DNA from: CAUUCF01 sp963543695
GTDB taxonomy: Bacteria; Pseudomonadota; Gammaproteobacteria; UBA9339
Assembly: GCA_963543695.1 (NCBI GenBank)
Contig: CAUUCF010000010.1
Location: forward strand, 1-33,153
Direction: 5' to 3'
Length of the DNA stretch: 33,153 bases
Numbering within the stretch: the first letter of the stretch is position 1; every line of letters starts with the position of its first letter. The translations under genes were made by a program, and so were the position numbers. Of the stretch, positions 17,880 through 25,418 are shown one piece after another. Below the pieces are notes generated by a model that made no database searches, was not told the origin of the DNA, and saw only the letters and a program-made list of their open reading frames with translations.

Positions 17880-18155
17880 TTAAATATTAACAGGTACTGA
17901 ACGATAATTAATTCCAAAACGAACCACACAAATATCGTCTATTTCTAAAATTACCGTTTTATTTAATCATAATTCTTTTAGTTCACTAACGTGGCTAGTG
18001 TCCTTATCTTCATTCGTTAAATAGCTGCCTTTACAATTTAATAAAGTAATTTCAGAGAAGTCTATCAATACATTTATAGGAATATGAATGCCGCAACCCA
18101 GCAATAAAGATAAAAAATATGGTCTTAAATTATCATTACCATTATCATTTCTATG
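17880..18155 (-). pseudogene. Nonsense-interrupted extension of the double-glycine peptide frame
   Basis: Directly after the TAG that ends the 49-residue peptide (18156-18305), the same reading frame continues as protein-like sequence to a TAA at 17880-17882. Only one further stop interrupts it, a TGA at 17967-17969. Recognisable stretches include LRPYFLSLLLGCGIHIP, SEITLLNCKGSYLTNEDKD and, after the TGA, VILEIDDICVVRFGINY. In AT-rich DNA such a frame would be expected to hit many more stops. I infer that the original gene had about 141 codons and acquired two nonsense mutations, or less likely that the 49-aa form is the product. No family recognised. Confidence 0.45.
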
Positions 18156-18305
18156 CTAGTAACTTTTTAAACCGCTAAACACTAAGGCTGAGTTTTTAGA
18201 AAAATCTCTCAGACCATCAAAGATATCTTTTATAACGTAACTGCATCTATATTCGCTGTTTCCTCCGTCTACTTGCTGCAATTCAAAATGGTTTAAATGG
18301 TACAT
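18156..18305 (-). CDS. Double-glycine leader peptide (bacteriocin-like), 49 aa
   Basis: The frame begins MYHLNHFELQQVDGG, an excellent match to the class II bacteriocin-type leader: hydrophobic at -12, Glu-Leu at -8/-7, Val at -4 and Gly-Gly at -2/-1. Cleavage after Gly15 would release 34 residues. Such leaders are cut and exported by ABC transporters with an N-terminal C39 peptidase, none of which is in this window. The ATG is 2 bases after the stop of the next double-glycine peptide gene, so translation is probably coupled. The frame stays open past its TAG, so this may be the front of a broken longer gene. Confidence 0.6.
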   Translation of the reverse strand: MYHLNHFELQQVDGGNSEYRCSYVIKDIFDGLRDFSKNSALVFSGLKSY

Positions 18306-18307
18306 AA

Positions 18308-18502
18308 TTAATCACCGTAAATTCGATCTATAACGTAACTCCCTGCGGTAAATAAAGCGGCAATACTTACAACCAACCCACTTATTACTAATGCTGGTTT
18401 AAAATATACATTAAAAATCGTTTGATTTTCTTGATAAGAACGATCCTCTCCCTTTATTCCCCCACAAATCAAATGCACTGCTTGATCATTTAACTGTTTC
18501 AT
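18308..18502 (-). CDS. Double-glycine leader peptide (bacteriocin-like), 64 aa
   Basis: The peptide starts MKQLNDQAVHLICGG, a double-glycine leader with Leu at -12, Val at -7, Ile at -4 and Gly-Gly at -2/-1, followed by a charged 15-residue stretch. A hydrophobic, Gly/Ala/Ser-containing segment comes next (about residues 36-58, ending SYVIDRIYGD), as in membrane-active class II bacteriocins. AAAGG lies about 8 bases before the ATG. The 49-aa peptide gene follows 2 bases downstream. The role is inferred from the leader type; immunity and transporter genes are not evident nearby. It could alternatively be a secreted signalling peptide. Confidence 0.65.
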   Translation of the reverse strand: MKQLNDQAVHLICGGIKGEDRSYQENQTIFNVYFKPALVISGLVVSIAALFTAGSYVIDRIYGD

Positions 18503-18839
18503 AAAAATACCTTTGATCTATATGAATTGTGTACTATAAATATTTTTTAATTAAATTAAAAATTTATTAAGCAGTATAGAATCTAGAAACAAAAAGTGTT
18601 TTTGAACTTGATTAATAAACCAAGAAATCTAATTTTTAAGTTACTTTACTTAATACAATTAATTCTCTCGTATCGTAAATTCTTTTGATCAAAAGAAAGA
18701 AATACCTTCAACCTAAAAGCTATTATTTTCAATATTTACACTAAAAGTTTTAGATAATTAAAGTATTTCAAATTATCAGATGCTAAACGATTAAAAATTA
18801 AAATCCTCCTTTTTACCGTCTATAATTTATAATTTTACT
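18503..18839. other. AT-rich intergenic region with orphan Shine-Dalgarno
   Basis: No gene is visible. On the minus strand a perfect AGGAGG (18805-18810) is followed by ATTTTAATTTTTAAT instead of a start codon, and the frame after it closes after about 23 codons. It may mark a further dead peptide gene whose ATG was lost. Confidence 0.4.
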
Positions 18840-19135
18840 TTAAAATGCATGACCGATAAAGTAAAAATTATCGTTTTTACAATCTATAAAGAAAGATCGC
18901 CATAAAAATTCACCGCAACGGTAAAACCCATTGCAACTCCAAGCATGACCAAATTTTTTTATTAACAACCCTTTGCAGTTATTAATTCGCTTGAAACCTT
19001 CTGCCTACGCTTTTTAAAATAAAGAAGCAACGCTTTTTTGCTGACCGCAAAAACGCATTGCTAACACATCGTTCCATCGATAATCATTTTTACCACCCCA
19101 AATAAACGATATTTCTACTTTTTTAGCCTAACCAT
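18840..19135 (-). pseudogene. Decayed double-glycine peptide gene
   Basis: Reading leftward, GGGAG is followed 3 bases later by ATG at 19135. The distance from ATG to a GGT GGT pair (19092-19097) is 38 bases against 39 in the intact paralogue at 19501, which implies a one-base deletion in the leader. In the frame of the glycine pair the leader reads KKVEISFIWGG, with Glu at -8, and continues KNDYRWNDVLAMRF to a TAA at 19014. The same frame goes on with one more stop to a TAA at 18840. Another frame at about 18890-18950 encodes MLGVAMGFTVAVNFYGDL, a Gly/Ala-rich hydrophobic segment typical of such peptides. I take it as a dead member of the local peptide family. Confidence 0.45.
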
Positions 19136-19339
19136 TTCTCCCTAAATTTACACAAATTAACCAAATACGGCAAAGCCTCTAATATTAGTACCTTCTCTAG
19201 CAACGTAATCACTACTCAAACATCGCATAATTTACCGTTATTTTAGGATCATCCCTATTAAACTGATTTCGTTAGTATATAAATTTCATCTTTGAACGTA
19301 ATAACGAATAGTGCTTATATCCACACCGAAAAATACCTG

Positions 19340-19501
19340 TTAATCCAAGTTAAATTCGAAACAGTGTGAAGCCAACATGTAAATAGCAATAAAGCCAATA
19401 CCATATAAAATCAAATCACAACCTTTCTTGCATATTTGATGTTTTATATTACTATTGCCTCCACAAACTAAATCTACCTCATTCAAGTTCAATTGTTTCA
19501 T
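19340..19501 (-). CDS. Double-glycine leader peptide (bacteriocin-like), 53 aa
   Basis: The frame starts MKQLNLNEVDLVCGG, a near-textbook double-glycine leader (Leu -12, Glu -8, Val -7, Val -4, Gly-Gly). The 38-residue mature part is NSNIKHQ, then CKKGC (two Cys that could form a disulfide or be modified), a hydrophobic stretch (residues 30-45) and a late Cys47. GGAG lies 8 bases before the ATG. The gene is only 20 bases behind bioY and in the same direction, so it is likely transcribed from the bioY promoter. The leader shares MKQLN and CGG with the peptide at 18308-18502, so they are paralogues in the leader. Confidence 0.7.
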   Translation of the reverse strand: MKQLNLNEVDLVCGGNSNIKHQICKKGCDLILYGIGFIAIYMLASHCFEFNLD

Positions 19502-19521
19502 AAAATTTCTCCATTTTTACC

Positions 19522-20073
19522 TTAAATAAAACTTCTTATTTTAAAATAATTTTGCTGTCGCACAAAGAAAGTACAAGCTAATATTTTTAATATTTCTGTT
19601 ACTATAAACGGATAAATACCGACTCGATAAGCTTGTTGGAAACCAATAAATTTACTAAGCCAAATATAACCACAAAGGAAAATTATTCCGGTACCAACCA
19701 TCAAACTCAAGAAAATTCCAAACCATTTTTTCTTTTTGTTTAATAACTTCCCGGTCACCCATACAGCTGGTATAAATCCCAACAAATATCCCCCCGTAGG
19801 ACCAAACAAATAAAAAAAGCCCCTAGCAAAATTAGCAAATACCGGTAATCCTATAACTCCTTCCGCTAAATAAAGTAATACGGAATAACAACCTATTTCA
19901 GCGCCAAAATAGGCCGCGATCATCAAAACTACTAGCGTTTGTAAAGTAAAAGGAACTCCGTAAAAAGGAAATTGTATTCGAGCTGCGATACCTATTAAAA
20001 TCGAATTAACCAAAATGCTAACCGTTTTTTTTAAAACGATAAAAGCAGACGTTTCGAAAGTTTTAGTAACCAT
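19522..20073 (-). CDS. bioY: Biotin transporter S component BioY
   Basis: BioY is the substrate-binding integral membrane protein of the biotin ECF transporter, able to act alone or with EcfA/EcfT. The protein has 183 residues and about six membrane segments. Characteristic sequence includes FTLQTLVVLMIAAYFGAEIG, YLAEGVIGLPVFANF and the loop GPTGGYLLGF. AGGAAAA precedes the ATG. No biotin synthesis genes lie nearby, which suits a biotin scavenger, although the window is too small to exclude them. The double-glycine peptide gene at 19340-19501 follows immediately. Confidence 0.95.
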   Translation of the reverse strand: MVTKTFETSAFIVLKKTVSILVNSILIGIAARIQFPFYGVPFTLQTLVVLMIAAYFGAEIGCYSVLLYLAEGVIGLPVFANFARGFFYLFGPTGGYLLGFIPAVWVTGKLLNKKKKWFGIFLSLMVGTGIIFLCGYIWLSKFIGFQQAYRVGIYPFIVTEILKILACTFFVRQQNYFKIRSFI

Positions 20074-20115
20074 TTTTCCTGCTCCTCTCCTTATGTTTAT
20101 AATTTAGTTTAGACA

Positions 20116-20144
20116 ATTTTATTACTCTCAACAGTTAAAAGCAA
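20116..20144 (-). promoter_or_regulatory. Predicted sigma70 promoter for bioY
   Basis: TTGCTT (20139-20144) and TAAAAT (20116-20121) on the minus strand are separated by 17 bases, about 40 bases before the bioY ATG. No clear BirA palindrome is seen. Confidence 0.5.
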
Positions 20145-20212
20145 GTACTATCTTATCATGCATAAAACACCAAATCATGCAGCTCTTCAAAGAATTCACT
20201 CGTTTAGATGTT

Positions 20213-20240
20213 TTGCAAATTGAAAGGAATCTGTTATAAT
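20213..20240 (+). promoter_or_regulatory. Predicted promoter for the 111-aa hypothetical
   Basis: TTGCAA (20213-20218) and a perfect TATAAT (20235-20240) are separated by 16 bases, with an extended -10 TG at 20232-20233. The 5' UTR of about 27 bases carries GGAG 7 bases before the ATG. Confidence 0.6.
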
Positions 20241-20273
20241 TAAATAATTATTAAATTAATTTGGAGAACATAA

Positions 20274-20609
20274 ATGGCCGATACCTCAAAATTTAACCTG
20301 CAAAAAATCATTAACGACGTTAAATCGTTGATCAATTCAGCTCCGGTTCCAGAAGCTAATAAAGACGATCCGCTTAGTTATTTTTTAAATGAAATCGGTA
20401 AAAATCTACAGGCATTAAACGAATTACAAAATCAGCAAACTAACCTTTTAACTAAAACCATGGAAACAGTAGGGAATCTAGCAAACACCCTCAAACAAAA
20501 AAACTTAGCGAAAACTAACAACAAAGAAGAAACTCCAAAACAAGATAATCAAAACCAAACCGTAGATAATCACGCTCCTCCTAAAGACGAACAGACAACG
20601 ACTAAATAA
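20274..20609 (+). CDS. Hypothetical protein, 111 aa
   Basis: No family recognised. The first 75 residues are predicted helical (FNLQKIINDVKSLINS, then a likely amphipathic or coiled-coil segment from LNEIGKNLQALNELQNQQ onward). The last ~30 residues are a low-complexity Lys/Asn/Gln/Thr/Pro tail, probably disordered. There is no signal peptide or membrane segment. A strong promoter with extended -10 and a good ribosome site make it a real gene. It runs toward recR with a 12-base gap. The recR-proximal position is where many bacteria carry ybaB, but this protein does not look like YbaB. Confidence 0.75.
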   Translation: MADTSKFNLQKIINDVKSLINSAPVPEANKDDPLSYFLNEIGKNLQALNELQNQQTNLLTKTMETVGNLANTLKQKNLAKTNNKEETPKQDNQNQTVDNHAPPKDEQTTTK

Positions 20610-20621
20610 ACAATAAAAAAC

Positions 20622-21212
20622 TTAATAAGGAAAACGAGAGATAATTGCTTGCGCAATCGTATTCAAACTAGAAAATTCTAGTTCACCCCCCGCCGGGATA
20701 CCTTGCGCAATACGTGTACATTTAATTTTATAACTTTTGATTAAATCTGCTAAGTAATTAGCCGTAGCTTCCCCTTCCAAAGTAGTACTCGTCGCTAAAA
20801 TCACTTCTTCTAATTGCTTTTCAGCTAATATTTTCTTTAAAAAATCGATCCCTAAATCTTTCGGACCGATCCCATCCAATGGCGATAAATGCCCCATTAA
20901 ATTAAAATATAATCCAAAATAAGTACCCGTTTTTTCGATAGTATAAATATCTAAAGGAGTTTCTACAACACATAATTGATGCTGATGCCGTTTAGGATTC
21001 GAGCAAATAGGACATAAATTATTTTCGCTATAATCGCGACAGTTTTGACAACGTTTAATTTTAGTCATCGTTTCAATCAAAACGTTAGCTAATTTAATTC
21101 CCCCAGCTTTCCGTTGTAATAGATAATAACTCATTCTTTCCGCCGTACGTTGCCCTACTCCCGGCAAAATAGTTAAGGCTTCGGTTAAATCTTGTAATAA
21201 TTTTAAAGTCAT
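20622..21212 (-). CDS. recR: Recombination mediator RecR
   Basis: RecR acts with RecO (and RecF) to load RecA on SSB-coated gaps. The 196-residue protein has an N-terminal helix-hairpin-helix (LPGVGQRTAERMSYYLL), a four-cysteine zinc finger (Cys55, 58, 67, 70), and a Toprim domain starting CVVETPLD and ending near TTLEGEATANYLADL. A Walker-B-like C-terminal segment follows. The start is 3 bases after the ychF stop, so the two genes form an operon. Confidence 0.97.
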   Translation of the reverse strand: MTLKLLQDLTEALTILPGVGQRTAERMSYYLLQRKAGGIKLANVLIETMTKIKRCQNCRDYSENNLCPICSNPKRHQHQLCVVETPLDIYTIEKTGTYFGLYFNLMGHLSPLDGIGPKDLGIDFLKKILAEKQLEEVILATSTTLEGEATANYLADLIKSYKIKCTRIAQGIPAGGELEFSSLNTIAQAIISRFPY

Positions 21213-21215
21213 AAA

Positions 21216-22307
21216 TTAAACATTAAATCGAAAATTAACAACGTCTCCGTCTTTCATTAAATAATCCCTTCCTTCTAACCGTAATTTACCACTTTCTTTC
21301 GCTCCTAAAAGGCCATTATGAGCGATATAATCTTCGTAGCTAATCACTTCTGCCGCGATAAAACCTCTTTCAAAATCACTATGAATAACTCCTGCCGCTT
21401 GTCTAGCATTAAACCCTCGATGAATCGTCCAAGCTTTTACTTCTTTAGGTCCAGCAGTAAAATAAGTTTGTAATCCTAACAAATCATACCCTGCTTTAAT
21501 TACCCTTTCTAACCCGGCTTCTTGCATCTTTAATTCTCGTCTAAAAAGCTCCCTTTCTTCACTAGATAATTCGTTCATTTCCGCTTCCCATTTAGCACAG
21601 ACCGGAATAACCTTACTGTTTTCCTGCTGTGCGAAAGTTTGTAATTGCTCTAAATAACGATTCTGCTGAAAACCGTTTTCTGATACGTTAGCTAAATATA
21701 ACGTCGGTTTACTAGTTAATAAATTCAAATTTTTTAAAACGCTATTTGGTTCTACTAATATCTTTGCGGTAATAATTTTTTTCCCAGCATTTAAACAATT
21801 TTGCGCCGTTACTAACGTTTCATAATCTGCTCTAACGCTTTTATCACCTGTTTTAGCTAATTTTTCTAATTTACTTAAAGCGCGGTTCACTACTTCTAAA
21901 TCCGCTAAAATTAACTCCAAATTAATTGTTTCGACGTCTTTTACGGGATCGACTTGACCAACTACATGAACAATTTCCCGGTCTTCAAAACAACGTACTA
22001 CGTGAGCAATCGCCTGCGTTTCACGAATGTTGGCTAAAAATTTATTACCTAACCCTTCCCCTTGAGATGCTCCTTTCACTAAGCCCGCAATATCTACAAA
22101 TTCTACTAGCGCTGGAACTACTTTCTGCGGTTTAACTAATTGAGCCAATTTTGATAACCGATCATCCGGCACCGTAACAATCCCAACGTTAGGTTCTATC
22201 GTACAAAAAGGATAGTTCGCCATCTCTGCTCGAACAGCCGTTAAAGCATTAAAAATGGTCGACTTGCCAACGTTTGGTAATCCGACAATTCCACATTTAA
22301 ATCCCAT
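21216..22307 (-). CDS. ychF: Ribosome-binding ATPase YchF
   Basis: YchF is an Obg-family P-loop NTPase that prefers ATP, binds the 70S ribosome and dampens the oxidative-stress response in E. coli. The 363 residues match the family. G1 is GLPNVGKST (9-17), G3 is DIAGLVKGAS, and the G4 position carries the altered YLANVSE typical of YchF. The C-terminal TGS domain includes VIHSDFERGFIAAEV. GGAG lies 9 bases before the ATG. It leads the ychF-recR unit. Confidence 0.97.
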   Translation of the reverse strand: MGFKCGIVGLPNVGKSTIFNALTAVRAEMANYPFCTIEPNVGIVTVPDDRLSKLAQLVKPQKVVPALVEFVDIAGLVKGASQGEGLGNKFLANIRETQAIAHVVRCFEDREIVHVVGQVDPVKDVETINLELILADLEVVNRALSKLEKLAKTGDKSVRADYETLVTAQNCLNAGKKIITAKILVEPNSVLKNLNLLTSKPTLYLANVSENGFQQNRYLEQLQTFAQQENSKVIPVCAKWEAEMNELSSEERELFRRELKMQEAGLERVIKAGYDLLGLQTYFTAGPKEVKAWTIHRGFNARQAAGVIHSDFERGFIAAEVISYEDYIAHNGLLGAKESGKLRLEGRDYLMKDGDVVNFRFNV

Positions 22308-22324
22308 ATTTTTAGCTCCAAATT

Positions 22325-23362
22325 CTACTTATCATTGATTAAAAAATCGGTCCATAATTGATAAAGCAAACTTTGATTTGCTTCCCCTAAATCATGCTGA
22401 ATCTGCCCTTTTAAAAACCATTCCGGACGATATTTTTCGTAATATTGCAATTTAATTAACGCTTCAGCCGATAAATTAGTCGTGGCAAATTTACCTAATT
22501 CGGCTAACCTAGCAGCAACGGTTGGTCGTTGAATAAATTGTAAAAAACGATAAGCTTCTTTAAGGTGTTGCGCCGTTTTTAAAATCACCCAGCAATCAAA
22601 CCATAACACAAATCCTTTTTCGGGTAAAATAAAGATAAATTCTTGATCGTGACGTTTCTCCCGCTTTAAAGTTTGATAATCACTAGACCAAGCTAACCCT
22701 AGATCGACTTCTTCTTCTAAAAAATGGGGTAAAATATTTTCGTTTTCTATAAATTTTAATGCTTTTTTTAAAGGACGTAATTTTTGAAAAGCTAACCGAA
22801 TAATCGCTGGATCAGTAGGATTAACACCGTATCCTAATTCTAACAAACTAAAACTTAAAACTTCACGTGCGTCGTTTAACAGTGATAAACGTTCATTTCC
22901 GGGTAACCAAAAATCATGTGCTGCTGCCTTTCTAGCAATTATTCCGGTAACTCCCCAACTATACGGTAAGCCGTATTCAATTACAGGGTTATATTTTTTA
23001 TCGGTTAATTCAGGAATTAAAATTTGCTGATTTAATAACGACCAATCTAACGGTAACACTAAATTTAATTTCACTAATCGCTCTACGATATAACTAGAAG
23101 GTACCGCTAAATCGTACTGAGCCGTTTTAGTACGCAGTTTAGTCAATAATAAATCGTTATTATTCACCTCCACTAAATTTACCTTAATACCCGTTTCTTT
23201 TTCAAAAAGAGTAATTATTTCCGCTGGTAAATAGGTACCGTAAGCATAAATATTTAATTCTCGAGAACGACGATCAACGGTTAAACAAAAGAGACCTAAT
23301 AAAAATACTCCACTAAACCAACCGTAAAATAATTTCTTTTTTAAAAACGTCAACTTTATCAA
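22325..23362 (-). CDS. potD: PotD-like spermidine/putrescine-binding periplasmic protein
   Basis: This 345-residue substrate-binding protein of polyamine ABC transporters has a hydrophobic N-terminal signal sequence (about 10-28) and then the family start LNIYAYGTYLPAEIITLFEKE. Matching blocks include YDLAVPSSYIVERL, GLPYSWGVTGI and the C-terminal WTDFL. No lipobox cysteine follows the signal. potA, potB and potC are absent nearby. Its start lies 50 bases inside the end of rnr and no downstream ATG is usable, so the overlap appears genuine. ychF begins 17 bases downstream. Confidence 0.88.
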   Translation of the reverse strand: MIKLTFLKKKLFYGWFSGVFLLGLFCLTVDRRSRELNIYAYGTYLPAEIITLFEKETGIKVNLVEVNNNDLLLTKLRTKTAQYDLAVPSSYIVERLVKLNLVLPLDWSLLNQQILIPELTDKKYNPVIEYGLPYSWGVTGIIARKAAAHDFWLPGNERLSLLNDAREVLSFSLLELGYGVNPTDPAIIRLAFQKLRPLKKALKFIENENILPHFLEEEVDLGLAWSSDYQTLKREKRHDQEFIFILPEKGFVLWFDCWVILKTAQHLKEAYRFLQFIQRPTVAARLAELGKFATTNLSAEALIKLQYYEKYRPEWFLKGQIQHDLGEANQSLLYQLWTDFLINDK

Positions 23363-25418
23363 CCTTAACCGTTACTTCGTTCCCTATAGTATAAATAATT
23401 CTATTTTTATTCAAGCGTTGTAAGCTAATTTTATCGGGTAACATTCTAATTCGACCTAAAGTCGAAGTAGCGATCGAACCTTCTATTAAAAGCGATTTTA
23501 ATTCTACCCAAATTTTATCTTCGTTTAATCCTACGATGATAGCTAAATAAGTTTCATTTAAATGGCGAGCTAAATATTGGCATTGGTACCAACGTAACAT
23601 CTGTTCACTAGCTTCATCCGCACTCCTTTCCCTTTCGGAACAATGCGTTGGTAAAGTTTGATTTACTATCGCATTAAACGTTTGATGATGTAATTTAGCT
23701 TTAAGTAAACGGTGATTATAAAGGTCGCTGTAACGTCTAATCGGTGAAGTAAAATGGATATATTCTGGGTAATTTAAGGCAAAATGACCTAATTTTTCAT
23801 AACTATAACAAGCTTTATTTAACGAACGCAGTATTTTTAATTTTAATAAATTTTGATCCTTTCTCTTTTCAATCGTCTGAATTAGCTTAGCATAATCTTC
23901 AGTAGTAACCGTTTTGTTTTTTTTCCCTAATTTAATCCCTAATTTACCCAAGAAAGTTTGTAATTCTTCTAATTTATCTGGTTTAGGCGGAACATGAACT
24001 CGGTAAATTAAGGGGTAATTGCTTAGCCAACGAGCAGCACAAACGTTCGTTAATAACATACATTCTTCAATTATCTGGTAGACATAATGATTCACTACCG
24101 GATTAATCGCGATTAAGTGCCCTTGCTCAAAAGATAACTTGACCTCTGGGCGATCAAAATCTAAAGCAAAATGCTTCTTACGTTTTTCGCGTAAGATTAC
24201 GTAAATATTTTTTAAGCAACGCAGACTATTGATTATCTGATCACTATAATTACCCCGTTGGTACTCTAAAAAATCGTATACTTGATCGTAGGTAAGCCGC
24301 GCTTGAGATTTAATAATTACTTCGGCAAAACGGAAATTGACGACGTTTCCTTGTCGATCAATTTGGATGGAACAACCAATCGCTAATCTAGGTAACATCG
24401 GCTTTAAAGAACAAAGGTCATTAGATAATCTTTCGGGTAACATCGGTAATACTTTTTCCGGGAAATAAACGGAATTACCTCGCTTTTGAGCTTCTTGATC
24501 GAGTAAATCATCCGGTAACACGTAATGAGCAACGTCAGCAATCGCAACGTATAATTGGTACACCCTGTCATTAAGTTTTTGACCGTAAACTGCATCATCA
24601 AAATCCCGAGCATCTTCGCCGTCAATCGTGACAAAAGGTAAATCTTGCCAATCTTCACGTTGTTGCTTTTCTATTAATGTTGTCCTTTGAGCAGCAGCAT
24701 TCAATACTTCTAACGGGAAATCGCTAGCTAATTTAAAATAATCTAAAATTAGCTTTTCTACCACCGGTAAAGATAACCAATCAGGTAAAAATTCGACGAT
24801 TTGAGCATACAATACTTGATTTCGCTCTACTGGTTCAGCAACGACAAAACTGGTTCCTTGATTTGGTGGATCGATTAAGGGTAAAGCTTTTAATTTATCA
24901 TTTGCCGGTAATAACATTTTTTGGCCATCTACTTGATAGACTTTACCTAAAATTCGTCGATATAATCGTTCAATTACTTTGACGATGATCCCTTCTTTAC
25001 GCCCTAATTTATCATAGACAATTCTAGCTTGTACTCGATCATGTTCCAAAACCTGTCGCATTTGTTGTGGATTTAAAAATAAATCTTTTTCTTGGTTTTC
25101 AACTACTAAAAAACCGTAATCATAACGACTAGTTACTACGTAACCTTCTACTAATGGTTGTTCATCTGCCACTACGTAACCTCTTTTTACTTTTAATAAT
25201 TGCCCTTGACGAATCATCGCACGTAAACGATGTTTTAAAGCATTATTTAAATTTTTTAATCGGTTAGCTGCTAAAATTTCTTTAATCCTTAACGGTCGTC
25301 CTATTTGCTTTAAGTAACTTAATAAGTAATTTCTGCTGTAAACTGCTTCTTGATACTTTAGCTTTTCGTTTTCACGCTCTAAATCTTCCTCTAAATTTAA
25401 AAAAGGTATTTTATTCAT
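23313..25418 (-). CDS. rnr: Ribonuclease R
   Basis: RNase R is a processive 3'-5' exoribonuclease able to degrade structured RNA. The 701 residues are shorter than the 813 of E. coli, mainly because the basic C-terminal tail is missing; the protein stops soon after the S1 domain. In order: an N-terminal winged helix (25-80), cold-shock domains (about 85-235), the RNB catalytic domain with IDGEDARDFDDA (265-276) carrying the metal-binding aspartates, HFTSPIRRYSDL, and the C-terminal S1 (about 620-700). The start overlaps the nfo end by 8 bases. Confidence 0.96.
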   Translation of the reverse strand: MNKIPFLNLEEDLERENEKLKYQEAVYSRNYLLSYLKQIGRPLRIKEILAANRLKNLNNALKHRLRAMIRQGQLLKVKRGYVVADEQPLVEGYVVTSRYDYGFLVVENQEKDLFLNPQQMRQVLEHDRVQARIVYDKLGRKEGIIVKVIERLYRRILGKVYQVDGQKMLLPANDKLKALPLIDPPNQGTSFVVAEPVERNQVLYAQIVEFLPDWLSLPVVEKLILDYFKLASDFPLEVLNAAAQRTTLIEKQQREDWQDLPFVTIDGEDARDFDDAVYGQKLNDRVYQLYVAIADVAHYVLPDDLLDQEAQKRGNSVYFPEKVLPMLPERLSNDLCSLKPMLPRLAIGCSIQIDRQGNVVNFRFAEVIIKSQARLTYDQVYDFLEYQRGNYSDQIINSLRCLKNIYVILREKRKKHFALDFDRPEVKLSFEQGHLIAINPVVNHYVYQIIEECMLLTNVCAARWLSNYPLIYRVHVPPKPDKLEELQTFLGKLGIKLGKKNKTVTTEDYAKLIQTIEKRKDQNLLKLKILRSLNKACYSYEKLGHFALNYPEYIHFTSPIRRYSDLYNHRLLKAKLHHQTFNAIVNQTLPTHCSERERSADEASEQMLRWYQCQYLARHLNETYLAIIVGLNEDKIWVELKSLLIEGSIATSTLGRIRMLPDKISLQRLNKNRIIYTIGNEVTVKVDKVDVFKKEIILRLV

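Noticed and set aside
20074..20273. BirA operator or riboswitch upstream of bioY
   Set aside because: TTGTCTAAAC resembles half of a BirA site, but no matching second half is present at the right spacing, and no riboswitch fold is evident.
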